From positions 992,001 through 1,056,000 of the forward strand of contig CAWDUP010000007.1 in NCBI GenBank assembly GCA_963805505.1: a DNA stretch of 64,000 bases, written 5' to 3'. The DNA is from JANPBY01 sp963805505. Lineage in GTDB: Bacteria; Actinomycetota; Actinomycetes; DATJPE01. Below are positions 32,190 through 40,797 of this stretch, piece after piece (position 1 is the stretch's first letter; the number at the start of each line of letters is the position of its first letter). The position numbers were made by a program, and so were the translations under genes. The notes under the pieces are model-generated. The model saw only the letters and a list, made by a program, of their open reading frames with translations, was not told where the DNA came from and searched no databases.

Positions 32190-33314
32190 TCAGCGGAGCA
32201 CCAGGTCGGTCCACTCGTCCACCCAGGCGTCGCGGTTGTCGGCGATGTCGGCGGGCGGAAGCGACAGCGGCGCAGCGGGTACGGCTGCGAAGTCGGTGAA
32301 GACCTTGGGCAGCGACACTCCCTCCCGAGCCGGGAGGACGAACATGGACAACGGCACGTCGGCCTGCACCTGCGGCGACAGCAGCCAGTCGATGACCGCG
32401 CGCGACGCCGCGATGGTCTTGGTGCCGGCCAGGATCCCGGCGTACTCGACCTGCCGGAAGCAGCCGTCGGTCATCACCGACGTGCCGGGCGTGCTCGGCT
32501 TGGGGTCGGCGGCGTAGACGATCTCCGCGGGCGGGCTCGAGGCGTAGGAGACGACCAGCGGCCGGTCTCCCTTCCCCGTAGAACCCGAGAAGTCTCCGCT
32601 GTAGGCCTCGGTCCAGCCGTTGTCGACCTGCACGCCGTTGGCCGCCAGCTTCGACCAGTAGCCCTGCCAACCGTTCTCGCCGTACCGCGCCACCGTGGCC
32701 AGCAGGAAGGCGAGGCCCGGCGAGGACGTGGCCGGGTTCTCGACCACGAGCAGGTCCTTGTAGGCCGGGTCGGTCAGCGCGTCGAGGGTCCGTGGCGGTG
32801 ACAGACCCTTGGCCGCGAACCAGTTGTCGTCGATGTTGACGCAGACGTCGCCGTAGTCGATCGGCGTGACATAGCCGTTCGCCGTGTCTTGCTGGAGCTC
32901 GGGGCGAAGGTCGGCTAGCGACGCCGAGCGGTAGGGCGTGAAGACACCGCCGCTGACGGCTCGGGTGAGCAACGTGTTGTCGACCCCGAAAAGCACGTCA
33001 CCCTCGGGATTCCCGGCGGTGAGCACCGCCTTGTTGACGAGCTCACCCGCATCGCCACCGCTCACCACCTTCACCGTGATGCCGGTTCGCTGCTCGAACT
33101 CGTCCAGCAGGGCGTTGGAGACGGCGAAGGAGTCGTGGGTCAGCAGCGTGACGGTGGTCGGAGCGTCGACGGAGGTCCGGTCCGGGGACGGCTCACCCGA
33201 GCTCCCCGTCGACGCGCACGCGGCGAGGAGCACTCCCACCGCCAGCGCCCCTGCACCCCGACGCAGCCGAGTCCGGGCGGATACCTTGCCCTTGGCTGCA
33301 CGCACACGACACAT
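32190..33314 (-). CDS. Thiamine-type ABC substrate-binding lipoprotein (ThiB-like)
   Basis: 374 residues from ATG at 33314, with GGAGGG six bases upstream. The signal peptide ALAVGVLLAACASTGSSG has a lipobox with Cys33. The mature part resembles ThiB/TbpA: TVTLLTHDSFAVSNALLDEF, VSGGDAGELVNKAVLTAGNP, DVLFGVDNTLLTRAVSGGVF and IDYGDVCVNIDDNWF. It would capture thiamine, its phosphates or a pyrimidine precursor outside the membrane. A TPP riboswitch directly precedes it and ends in the ribosome binding site, so TPP should shut off translation. Confidence 0.88.
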   Translation of the reverse strand: MCRVRAAKGKVSARTRLRRGAGALAVGVLLAACASTGSSGEPSPDRTSVDAPTTVTLLTHDSFAVSNALLDEFEQRTGITVKVVSGGDAGELVNKAVLTAGNPEGDVLFGVDNTLLTRAVSGGVFTPYRSASLADLRPELQQDTANGYVTPIDYGDVCVNIDDNWFAAKGLSPPRTLDALTDPAYKDLLVVENPATSSPGLAFLLATVARYGENGWQGYWSKLAANGVQVDNGWTEAYSGDFSGSTGKGDRPLVVSYASSPPAEIVYAADPKPSTPGTSVMTDGCFRQVEYAGILAGTKTIAASRAVIDWLLSPQVQADVPLSMFVLPAREGVSLPKVFTDFAAVPAAPLSLPPADIADNRDAWVDEWTDLVLR

Positions 33315-33320
33315 GGCTTT

Positions 33321-33411
33321 CCCTCCGCTGGAATTACCCAGATCAGGTTCAAGGGTCGGTGGCGGCGGCCACCCTCTCAGCCCGGCGTTCCCGCGAGCTC
33401 CCCTGCGATGG
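33321..33411 (-). promoter_or_regulatory. TPP (THI-box) riboswitch
   Basis: On the minus strand the conserved parts appear in order: a GC-rich P2 arm, GGGCTGAGAGGGT, ACCCTTGAACCTGATCTGGG, then TAATTCCAGCGGAGGGA. These are the pyrimidine-sensing CTGAGA and the ACCTGATC...GGGTAAT...GC-GGAGG blocks of the THI element. The 3' end contains the Shine-Dalgarno of the lipoprotein gene, so control is probably translational. Exact 5' boundary is approximate. Confidence 0.93.
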
Positions 33412-33527
33412 AGTTATGACGTACTCCGCAAGTGTACGTCTGTTCACTCATTCGGCCGCTTCTGGTGACGTGCGCGACTTGGGATGCTGACGTTCTTGGC
33501 GTGGCTGATGGTCGTGGAGGCGGAGAG

Positions 33528-33977
33528 GTGTCGGTGCGGGCTCGTCCGACCCGGGGCTGGCGGCCCGACCCGCTCAGCGACTCCGACGTGGTTGACCTCG
33601 CCGAAGCCGGCGCGACCCGTTGGGAGACGACTCCCGCTCAAGCCCGCACCGAGCGCCCACTTCGCGGCTCGCGAGGCGCGGTGGCTGTGAGCGTGTGGAA
33701 CCTCGCGGTCATGGACGTCGGAATGATGTGCCTGTTCGTCCTGTTCAGGTTCCCCGCTGCCGCAGGGAACTCTCCGTCGGCCCCGAGGGGCAGCTGGGCG
33801 GACCTGTCCGCCCTCGGCTACTACCTCGGCGAGTTCGTCGACCTGGCGGCGTCCGCCAAGACGGTGGCGATCGCCAATCCCCTTCCACTGCTTGCCTTCG
33901 CCCTGATCATGGCGCTCCAGCTGGTCTCGGTCGGACTCCTCAACCCGAGCGGCGGTCGATCCCTGGGCGGTCGCTGA
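33528..33977 (+). CDS. Hypothetical two-span membrane protein
   Basis: 149 residues from GTG at 33528, preceded by GGAGAG; the open frame extends further upstream, but that part overlaps the riboswitch promoter region. A ~50-residue polar N-terminus has PTRGWRPDPLSDSDVVDLAE. The first membrane segment is WNLAVMDVGMMCLFVLFRFP, then a short outer loop, and the second is PLPLLAFALIMALQLVSVGL. I do not recognise a family. It is the first plus-strand gene after the thiamine operon, divergent from it, and 68 bp before the DUF2218 gene. Confidence 0.55.
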   Translation: MSVRARPTRGWRPDPLSDSDVVDLAEAGATRWETTPAQARTERPLRGSRGAVAVSVWNLAVMDVGMMCLFVLFRFPAAAGNSPSAPRGSWADLSALGYYLGEFVDLAASAKTVAIANPLPLLAFALIMALQLVSVGLLNPSGGRSLGGR

Positions 33978-34045
33978 CCAACCGGTGGCGCAGAATTACC
34001 TCAAAGGCCGGCTCGCCCGGAGCACGGCGTTCGAGGAGCCCACCC

Positions 34046-34324
34046 ATGCAGTCGACGGCACTAGTCCCCACCGACCGAGCCGAGCGCTACGCCAAGCAGC
34101 TGATCTCCCACCTCGGCCGACACGACAACGCCAGCCTCAATGACGCCGGTGAGCAGGTGCTCACGTTCTCGGCCGGTTCGTGCGTCGTCGCCGCCGAGGC
34201 CGACGGTGTGCGCCTCGTGGCTGATGCGAAAGACTCCGATCAGCTGGCGGTCGTCCAGGATGTCATCGCCCGCCATCTGGTTCGGTTCGGCGAGAAGGAC
34301 GAGCTGACCGTCGATTGGTCCTGA
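34046..34324 (+). CDS. DUF2218 family protein
   Basis: 92 residues from ATG at 34046, with AGGAG about 7 bp upstream. The sequence ERYAKQLISHLGRHDNASLN, VVAAEADGVRLVADAKDSDQ and VVQDVIARHLVRFGEKDELT matches DUF2218, a small alpha/beta domain whose members often sit near metal or siderophore genes. The function is unknown. It is convergent with the RNase E/G gene, with 53 bp between the stops. Confidence 0.82.
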   Translation: MQSTALVPTDRAERYAKQLISHLGRHDNASLNDAGEQVLTFSAGSCVVAAEADGVRLVADAKDSDQLAVVQDVIARHLVRFGEKDELTVDWS

Positions 34325-34377
34325 CCGAAACCTCGGACCGCGAGAAATGACCAGCCCGCGATGACCGGGGCGCGGAG

Positions 34378-37212
34378 CTAGGCGACCGGTTGGGCTGCCT
34401 CGTCCTGCCGGCCGTTGCTGCTACCTCCGTCGCCACTGCTCGCGTCGGCCTGCCCAGCACCGTCACTCGCCTCCCCGTCTCCACCAGCCGCTGCACCCGC
34501 TGACGCTTCAGCCTTGGGCGCCTTGGTGGCCCTGGACCGCTTGCGCTTCGGCTTGGGGGTGGCTTCGTCGGCCTCCTGCGCCGAGCCATCGGAGCCGCTG
34601 GACGCGACGGCGGACTCACCGTCGGAGTTCTTTGCCGCGTCCTTGGCAGCACCCTGCGTCGACTCCGAATCGGGCTTGGGTCGGGGCATCGGGCCGGGTT
34701 TGGGTCCGGGCATCGGGCCGGGTTTCGGCTTGGCGCCTCGTCCGCCACGCCCACGGTCCGCGTCGGAGCCACCTTTGACCTTCAGGTCCACCGGCTCCAT
34801 CTGCACATGCACCCCGCGGCCACCGCAGTGCTCGCAGGGCTGACTGAAGGCCTCGAGCAGACCCTGGCCGACTCGCTTGCGAGTCATCTGGACCAGCCCG
34901 AGCGAGGTGACCTCGGCCACCTGGTGCTTCGTCCGGTCTCTCGACAGGCACTCCAGGAGCCGGCGCAGCACCAGGTCGCGGTTGGACTCGAGCACCATGT
35001 CGATGAAGTCGACGACGATGATCCCCCCGACGTCACGCAGCCGCAGCTGTCGAACGATCTCCTCGGCGGCCTCGAGGTTGTTGCGCGTGACGGTCTCTTC
35101 GAGGTTTCCCCCGGCACCGGTGAACTTCCCGGTGTTGACGTCGACCACCACCATCGCCTCGGTCCGATCGATCACCAACGAGCCACCAGACGGCAACCAG
35201 ACCTTGCGGTCCAGCGCCTTGGCCAGCTGCTCGTCGACTCGATGAGCCGCGAACACGTCGGTCTCCTCGGTCCACCGGCTCAGCCGGTCGGCCAGGTCCG
35301 GCGCGACATGCGTGAGATAGGGCTGCACCATGTCCCACGCGTCGTCACCGCTGACAATCAGTTTCTTGACGTCCTCGTTGAACACGTCGCGGATGACGCG
35401 TACGGCGAGATCGGGCTCGCCGTACAACAACGACGGCGCCGATGCGGTCTTGGCCTTCTTCTCGATGTCCTCCCACTGCGCGCGCAGCCGGGCGACGTCG
35501 CGGGAGAGCTCTTCCTCGCTGGCACCCTCCGCGGCAGTCCGCACGATCACTCCGGCGCCCTCCGGAACTGCATCTTTGAGGATGGCCTTGAGTCGCGCGC
35601 GCTCGTTGTCGGGCAGCTTGCGGCTGATCCCGGTCATCGAACCGTCGGGGACGTAGACGAGGAATCGGCCGGGCAGGCTGACCTGCGCCGTGAGCCGAGA
35701 ACCCTTGGTGCCGATCGGGTCTTTGGTCACCTGGACCAGCAGCTGGTCGCCGGACTTCATCGCGTGCTCGATCCGGCGCGGCTCGCCGTCGAGTTGTGCG
35801 GCATCCCAGTTGACCTCGCCGGCGTAGAGCACGGCATTGCGCCCCTTGCCGATGTCGAGGAACGCGGCCTCCATCGAGGGCAGCACGTTCTGCACCCGGC
35901 CGAGGTAGACGTTGCCGACGAACGATGATGACTCGGCCTTGTTGACGTAGTGCTCAACGAGCATGTCGTCCTCGAGCACGGCGATCTGGGTGCGGTCACC
36001 GGTCTGGCGGACGAGCATGACGCGGTCGACGCTCTCCCTGCGGGCCAGGAACTCCGACTCGGTCAGGATGGGCGGGCGTCGACGGCCATGCTCCCGACCT
36101 TCCCTCCGGCGCTGCTTCTTCGCCTCCAGCCGGGTCGAGCCGCGGACGCCGGTGACCTCGTCGGCCGTACGGCTGCGCGGCTCGCGAACACGGACCACCG
36201 TGTTGGGCGGGTCGTCTCCCGACGCTTCGGCCGACCCAGAACCGCCGCGGCGCCGGCGACGTCGCCGGCGACTCGAGCTGCTCGTCCCTTCAGACGACTC
36301 CGGGTCCTGGTCGGTGCCGCCCTCGGAGTCATCAGTGCGTTCCGCGGAAGCTTCGCCGGTCGCCTCGTCGGTTGTCGGGGCGTCGCCCGACGCCTCAGCG
36401 GAGCCAGCATCCTCAGCGCCGTCCGCGGCCTCGCGGCCACCTCGACCCCGGCGACCACGACCACCGCGGCGGCGGCGGCGCTTCGGCGTGCCGTCACCCG
36501 GCTCACCGGACGCGTCCCCGCCCTGGTCCGCTGAGCCCTCGGCGCCGACTGCGCTGTCCGCTGTCTCGCTCCCGGACAGGCCTGTCTCGCTCCCGGAAAG
36601 ACTGTCGTCCGGGGAGGTCCCCTCCTCCGACGCTGCGGCCTTCGAACCGCTCCGCGTCCGCCGCCGCTTGGGCGGCTCGGCCAGCTCGGGGTCCGGGGGC
36701 TGGAACAGCACGGTGGCCGGCGCCGCCTTCTTGCGACTGCGCGACTTCGGAGCGTCTTCTGCTCCCTGGTCGTCCGTGTCGTGCGGCTGGTCGGGCAACT
36801 GGTCTGGCGTGGCGTCGGTGGGGGCCGCGGCCTTCTTGGTCGCGCGCTTGCGGGGCGTTTTCGGCTTGGCTTCCTCGCCCGGCACCTCGTCGTCGCCCGC
36901 TGCCGTCTTGCTCAGTGCGGCCTTGGTCTGTGCGGCCTTGGTCTGGCCCGCCTTGCTCTGTGCCGTCTTGGTCTTGCTGGCCGTCTTGGCGGCGGGCGGC
37001 TCGGCCGCAGGCTGCTCGGACGAAGGGGCCTGCGCGGAAGCTGCGACAGCCGGCGGCGGGCCGGCGGGACGGACGGCCGCTCTGCGCCGGGGTCTCGACG
37101 TGGCAGCCGCGGCCGGGGCGTCGGGCGCCCGGTTGCTGTCGCCGGAGCCACCCTCGGTGGTGCTTGTGGTGCTTGTGGTGCTGGTGGTGCTGTTCTCTGG
37201 TCCTTCGAGCAT
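34378..37212 (-). CDS. rne: Ribonuclease E/G family endoribonuclease with long disordered arms
   Basis: 944 residues from ATG at 37212. The first ~390 are low complexity: STTSTTSTTSTTEGGSG, Ala/Lys-rich runs of K-T-A-x-x-K type, and Arg/Gly stretches. The catalytic core (about 395-800) has the S1-like VGNVYLGRVQNVLPSMEAAF, RNase H-like parts, the metal-binding D-x-x-D in VVDFIDMV near 737, and the zinc-link CEHCGGRG near 793. A further ~145-residue tail rich in P/K/A (GPMPGPKPGPMPRPKPDSE) follows. It processes rRNA and degrades mRNA. Long flanking disordered arms around a central core are the actinobacterial layout. Confidence 0.95.
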   Translation of the reverse strand: MLEGPENSTTSTTSTTSTTEGGSGDSNRAPDAPAAAATSRPRRRAAVRPAGPPPAVAASAQAPSSEQPAAEPPAAKTASKTKTAQSKAGQTKAAQTKAALSKTAAGDDEVPGEEAKPKTPRKRATKKAAAPTDATPDQLPDQPHDTDDQGAEDAPKSRSRKKAAPATVLFQPPDPELAEPPKRRRTRSGSKAAASEEGTSPDDSLSGSETGLSGSETADSAVGAEGSADQGGDASGEPGDGTPKRRRRRGGRGRRGRGGREAADGAEDAGSAEASGDAPTTDEATGEASAERTDDSEGGTDQDPESSEGTSSSSRRRRRRRRGGSGSAEASGDDPPNTVVRVREPRSRTADEVTGVRGSTRLEAKKQRRREGREHGRRRPPILTESEFLARRESVDRVMLVRQTGDRTQIAVLEDDMLVEHYVNKAESSSFVGNVYLGRVQNVLPSMEAAFLDIGKGRNAVLYAGEVNWDAAQLDGEPRRIEHAMKSGDQLLVQVTKDPIGTKGSRLTAQVSLPGRFLVYVPDGSMTGISRKLPDNERARLKAILKDAVPEGAGVIVRTAAEGASEEELSRDVARLRAQWEDIEKKAKTASAPSLLYGEPDLAVRVIRDVFNEDVKKLIVSGDDAWDMVQPYLTHVAPDLADRLSRWTEETDVFAAHRVDEQLAKALDRKVWLPSGGSLVIDRTEAMVVVDVNTGKFTGAGGNLEETVTRNNLEAAEEIVRQLRLRDVGGIIVVDFIDMVLESNRDLVLRRLLECLSRDRTKHQVAEVTSLGLVQMTRKRVGQGLLEAFSQPCEHCGGRGVHVQMEPVDLKVKGGSDADRGRGGRGAKPKPGPMPGPKPGPMPRPKPDSESTQGAAKDAAKNSDGESAVASSGSDGSAQEADEATPKPKRKRSRATKAPKAEASAGAAAGGDGEASDGAGQADASSGDGGSSNGRQDEAAQPVA

Positions 37213-37374
37213 TCGGTGTGCTCCTCACAGCCCCCGGGCACCTGACCCTTCCGGGTCTCGGCGCCGCGCGGGAGCCTTCCTGTTCACCGTCGGGGCCGGC
37301 ACGGTCTCGTGGACCGCCACGTTGCCCCGGCGTAAGCCTGGGGGGCACCTGTGTCGGGCCGGTCGGTTGACCGG

Positions 37375-38172
37375 TCAGGTCGGCACGGGTGCCAATGGGT
37401 CGCCGACAGTCCGGCCTGCTTCGTCCCATGGCCCCTGCGCCAGCCGGGTCACCAGGGGCGGGACCGGCGGCGCGAAGTCGGCCACGAGGCGTAGCGCGCT
37501 GAGCACGTCGTCGGGTCGTACGGACGGCGCGCCGTGCCGTATGACCAAGTCGAGTATCGCACACCCCGGGTCCCGGCCGGCCGTTCTACCGGTGTCATCC
37601 GTGCGCGGGTCGCCAGGCTGACCTCCACCCACGACCCGGGCTTGCACGGCCAGGACACAGACCGCGGCGCGGGCGTCAAAAGCGCGGACGCCCTTCTTGG
37701 TCAGCCGCTCGACCAGCACCTTGTCGCTGGCCATGAACCTGGCGGCGGCCGCTTCGACCACGTCGACCGGCACGTCGGGCAGGGCGATCTCCCACTCCGA
37801 CGCCTCGAGACGATCAGCCAGCGACCCGTGGCCGGCCTCGACGACCTCCTCGATGTCGAGCCCTGGCGGGAGCGCCTCGTCGAGCAGCTTGCGCAGGCGT
37901 TCGGGGTCGCACCGCTCGGCGACGCCGATCTCGAGATACTCCGCCTCCGACGCCGTACCCGTGGGCGCGGCGTTGGCGTAGGACACCTTGGGGTGCGGTG
38001 AGAAACCCGCTGAGTAGGCCATCGGTACGGCGGCACGACGCAGCGCCCTCTCGAACGCCCGGGCGAAGTCTCGGTGCGAGGTGAACCGCAGTCGGCCCCG
38101 CTTGGCATAGCGGATCCGCAAGCGCTGCACCGTGGGGGGTGGGGGCGGTCCGTCAGGGGTCCGAGCCGCCAT
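37375..38172 (-). CDS. TIGR03936/DUF2344 radical-SAM-associated protein
   Basis: 265 residues from ATG at 38172 (ATGA overlap with the gene upstream). QRLRIRYAKRGRLRFTSHRD, then AVPMAYSAGFSPHPKVSYAN and LDIEEVVEAGHGSLADRLEA are hallmarks of DUF2344. The family always accompanies the TIGR03960 radical-SAM protein or is fused to it, and its members lie near rne and ribosomal genes. The biochemical role is not known, although a tRNA or rRNA modification is often suspected. Downstream lies the RNase E gene. Confidence 0.88.
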   Translation of the reverse strand: MAARTPDGPPPPPTVQRLRIRYAKRGRLRFTSHRDFARAFERALRRAAVPMAYSAGFSPHPKVSYANAAPTGTASEAEYLEIGVAERCDPERLRKLLDEALPPGLDIEEVVEAGHGSLADRLEASEWEIALPDVPVDVVEAAAARFMASDKVLVERLTKKGVRAFDARAAVCVLAVQARVVGGGQPGDPRTDDTGRTAGRDPGCAILDLVIRHGAPSVRPDDVLSALRLVADFAPPVPPLVTRLAQGPWDEAGRTVGDPLAPVPT

Positions 38173-38759
38173 CAGCCAGGTCCGTCCTGGAGCAGCGCGT
38201 CGACGATGCGCGCGCCGGCCGCCTCCGCCTCGGCATCGGGCAGGAACGGCATGAAGTCGACCCACATCGGCAGCATCGACCCGCGCAGCTGCAAGGCACC
38301 GTGCGGGCGCGGCATGAACCACAGGTGAAAGTGCTCTCCCCCGTCCCCCCAGCGAGCGACGTGCACTCGCGCCACTCCGCCGAGCCCGAGGACGGCTCGC
38401 TCGACGCGGGCGATCAGTGGACCCAGCTCGACGGCCAGCGGGGCAGGCAGGTCGGCGAAGGAGTCGTGGTGCGCGCGGGTCTCGAGCAGCACCTGGCCGA
38501 GCAGCTCGGTCGGGCGGAACAGCCGCAGCCGCCAGTGCTCGTCGGACCAGAGGTAGGCCGAGTCCGGTGCGGCGCACGAATCGCAGTCGGCACCGCCTTC
38601 CCCGCGCCGCGCAGGCTCCACCCGGGCGGGAGCATCCAGGGCCTTGACCCGCACCTCACCGGTGAAGGGGAACCACGGGTCGTTCAGCAGCTCATCAGGG
38701 ACCGGAGGACGTACGTCTCCGGGCTCGACCAGCGACTCTCGCGGGGCCGGTTCCGTCAC
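38172..38759 (-). CDS. HIT-like domain protein
   Basis: 195 residues from GTG at 38759, overlapping the radical-SAM stop (GTGA) and the DUF2344 start (ATGA). It has ~50 N-terminal residues, a CDSCAAP Cys pair, RLRLFRPTELLGQVLLETRA, and the HIT-like triad GGEHFHLWFMPRPHGALQLR near residue 143-162. HIT proteins are nucleotide hydrolases or transferases. The His pattern (H-x-H-x-W) is slightly altered from canonical H-x-H-x-H, so catalysis may differ. Its tight position inside the TIGR03960-DUF2344 operon implies a shared role. Confidence 0.72.
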   Translation of the reverse strand: MTEPAPRESLVEPGDVRPPVPDELLNDPWFPFTGEVRVKALDAPARVEPARRGEGGADCDSCAAPDSAYLWSDEHWRLRLFRPTELLGQVLLETRAHHDSFADLPAPLAVELGPLIARVERAVLGLGGVARVHVARWGDGGEHFHLWFMPRPHGALQLRGSMLPMWVDFMPFLPDAEAEAAGARIVDALLQDGPG

Positions 38760-40723
38760 GGGGCCGCCGACTCGAGGGCCGGTGAGGGCACGACGGTGAG
38801 TGGAAGCAGGCTTGCGCCGGTCGGCCCGACCTGGATGTCGGTGCCCAGCTGCGGGCACACCCCGCAGTCGAAGCAGGGCGTCCAGCGGCAGTCATCGACC
38901 TCTACCTCTGACAGTGCGTCCTGCCAGTCCTCCCAGAGCCACTCCTTGTCGAGGCCACTGTCGAGGTGGTCCCAGGGCAAGACCTCGTTCTGCTCGCGCT
39001 CACGAGTGGTGAACCAATCGACGTCGACGCTGCCTTCGGATAGCACCATCCGGGCAGCGTCCATCCAGGCGTCGTAGGAGAAGTGCTCGCTCCAGCCGTC
39101 GAAGCGCGCTCCGTCCTCCCATACCCGCCGGATCACGGCAGAGACTCTTCGGTCGCCTCGCGAGAGCAGCCCTTCGACGATGCCGGGCTTGCCGTCGTGG
39201 TAGCGGACTCCGATCGCCCGGGCGAACTGCTTGTCGGCACGAATCGCCTCGCGAAGCTTGGCCAGCCGCGCGTCGGTGGTCTCGTGGTCGAGCTGGGCGG
39301 CCCACTGGAACGGGGTGTGCGCCTTCGGGATGAACCCGCCGATCGACACCGTGCACCGGATGTCCCGGCTGCCGCTGGCCTCACGCCCCGCGCGGATGAC
39401 GTTCTTGGCCATCTCGGCGATCTGCAGAACGTCTTCGTCGGTCTCGGTCGGCAGACCGCACATGAAGTAGAGCTTCACCTGCCGCCAGCCGGCGGCATAG
39501 GCCGTGGTGACGGTGCGGATCAGGTCTTCCTCGCTGACCATCTTGTTGATGACGCGGCGCAGCCGTTCGCTGCCCCCCTCTGGCGCGAAGGTCAGGCCGG
39601 AGCGACGGCCGTTGCGGGAAAGCTCATTGGCGAGGTCGACGTTGAATGCATCAACCCGAGTGCTGGGCAGCGACAGGCTCGTGTTGGTGCCCTCGTACCG
39701 GTCGGCCAGTCCCTTCGCGACTGCACCGATCTCGGAGTGGTCGGCGCTGGACAGGCTCAGCAGTCCGACCTCCTCGTAGCCCGAGGCGGCCAGACCTTGC
39801 TCCACCATCTCGCCGATCCCCGTGATGGAACGCTCACGAACGGGTCGGGTGATCATCCCCGCCTGGCAGAACCGGCAGCCGCGGGTGCAGCCGCGGAAGA
39901 TCTCCACGCTCATCCGCTCGTGGACGGTTTCAGCCAATGGCACCAACGGTTTCTTGGGGTACGGCCACTCATCGAGGTCCATGACGGTGTGCTTGGCGAC
40001 CCGCCAGGGAACGCCGGGCCGGTTGGGGGCGACGCGCCGGATGCGCCCGTCAGGGAGGTAATCGACGTCGTAGAACGCGGGGACGTAAACCCCGCCGGTG
40101 CGGGACAACCGCAGCAACAGCTCCTCCCGACCGCCGGGCCGACCCTCCCGCTTCCAGGCCTCGATGACGTCGGAGATCTGCAGAACCGCTTGCTCACCGT
40201 CGCCGAGCACCGCTGCGTCGATGAACTCCGCGATGGGCTCGGGGTTGAAGGCCGAGTGCCCTCCGGCGATGACGATCGGGTGGTCGACCGTGCGGTCGGT
40301 GGCCGTCAACGGGATGCCCGCGAGGTCGAGGGCGGTGAGCATGTTGGTGTAGCCGAGCTCGGTGGAGAAGCTGATGCCCAAGACGTCGAAGTCGCCGACC
40401 GGGCGGTGGCCGTCGACGGTGAACTGCGGGACGTGGTGCTCCCGCATCAGCGCCTCGAGGTCCGGCCAGACGGCGTACGTACGCTCAGCAATGGTGTCGG
40501 GGCGCTCGTTGAGGACCTCGTACAAGATCATTCCGCCCTGGTTGGGCAGCCCCACCTCGTAGGCGTCGGGATACATCAACGCCCAACGGACCGTGGTGTC
40601 GTCCTCGCCCCAGGGCTTGAGCTGGGCGTTGAGCTCGCCACCGACGTACTGGATCGGCTTGCTGATCAGCGGAAGCAACGGCTCGAGACGCGCGAACACG
40701 GACATTCCGGAGCGCTCAGCCAT
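38756..40723 (-). CDS. TIGR03960-family B12-binding radical SAM protein
   Basis: 655 residues. The N-terminal B12-binding-like region has VRWALMYPDAYEVGLPNQGG and VLGISFSTELGYTNMLTALD. The radical-SAM cluster motif is VEIFRGCTRGCRFCQAGMIT (C-x3-C-x2-C) near residue 276-295. Later blocks LPSTRVDAFNVDLANELSRN and LTFAPEGGSERLRRVINKMV follow. The C-terminal WTPCFDCGVCPQLGTDIQ has an extra Cys cluster, possibly for an auxiliary FeS centre. Function is unassigned in the family. It starts the operon with the HIT-like and DUF2344 genes, and rodA lies upstream of it on the same strand. Confidence 0.9.
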   Translation of the reverse strand: MAERSGMSVFARLEPLLPLISKPIQYVGGELNAQLKPWGEDDTTVRWALMYPDAYEVGLPNQGGMILYEVLNERPDTIAERTYAVWPDLEALMREHHVPQFTVDGHRPVGDFDVLGISFSTELGYTNMLTALDLAGIPLTATDRTVDHPIVIAGGHSAFNPEPIAEFIDAAVLGDGEQAVLQISDVIEAWKREGRPGGREELLLRLSRTGGVYVPAFYDVDYLPDGRIRRVAPNRPGVPWRVAKHTVMDLDEWPYPKKPLVPLAETVHERMSVEIFRGCTRGCRFCQAGMITRPVRERSITGIGEMVEQGLAASGYEEVGLLSLSSADHSEIGAVAKGLADRYEGTNTSLSLPSTRVDAFNVDLANELSRNGRRSGLTFAPEGGSERLRRVINKMVSEEDLIRTVTTAYAAGWRQVKLYFMCGLPTETDEDVLQIAEMAKNVIRAGREASGSRDIRCTVSIGGFIPKAHTPFQWAAQLDHETTDARLAKLREAIRADKQFARAIGVRYHDGKPGIVEGLLSRGDRRVSAVIRRVWEDGARFDGWSEHFSYDAWMDAARMVLSEGSVDVDWFTTREREQNEVLPWDHLDSGLDKEWLWEDWQDALSEVEVDDCRWTPCFDCGVCPQLGTDIQVGPTGASLLPLTVVPSPALESAAP

Positions 40724-40775
40724 GCGACCCAGGGTAGTCGCAGCTCACGAGCCCGCCCGCACTCCGACCTCCCCG

Positions 40776-40790
40776 CCCCGCTGAACGGGG
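40776..40790 (-). terminator. Hairpin after rodA
   Basis: CCCCG-CTGAA-CGGGG, a perfect 5-bp GC stem 8 bp downstream of the rodA stop, with no U-tract. It plausibly closes the mreB-rodA cluster before the radical-SAM operon. Confidence 0.4.
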
Positions 40791-40797
40791 TGCGGTG

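Noticed and set aside
37368..37377. TGACCGGTCA palindrome at the end of the DUF2344 gene
   Set aside because: Ten bases, overlaps a stop codon, and no supporting context as operator or terminator.
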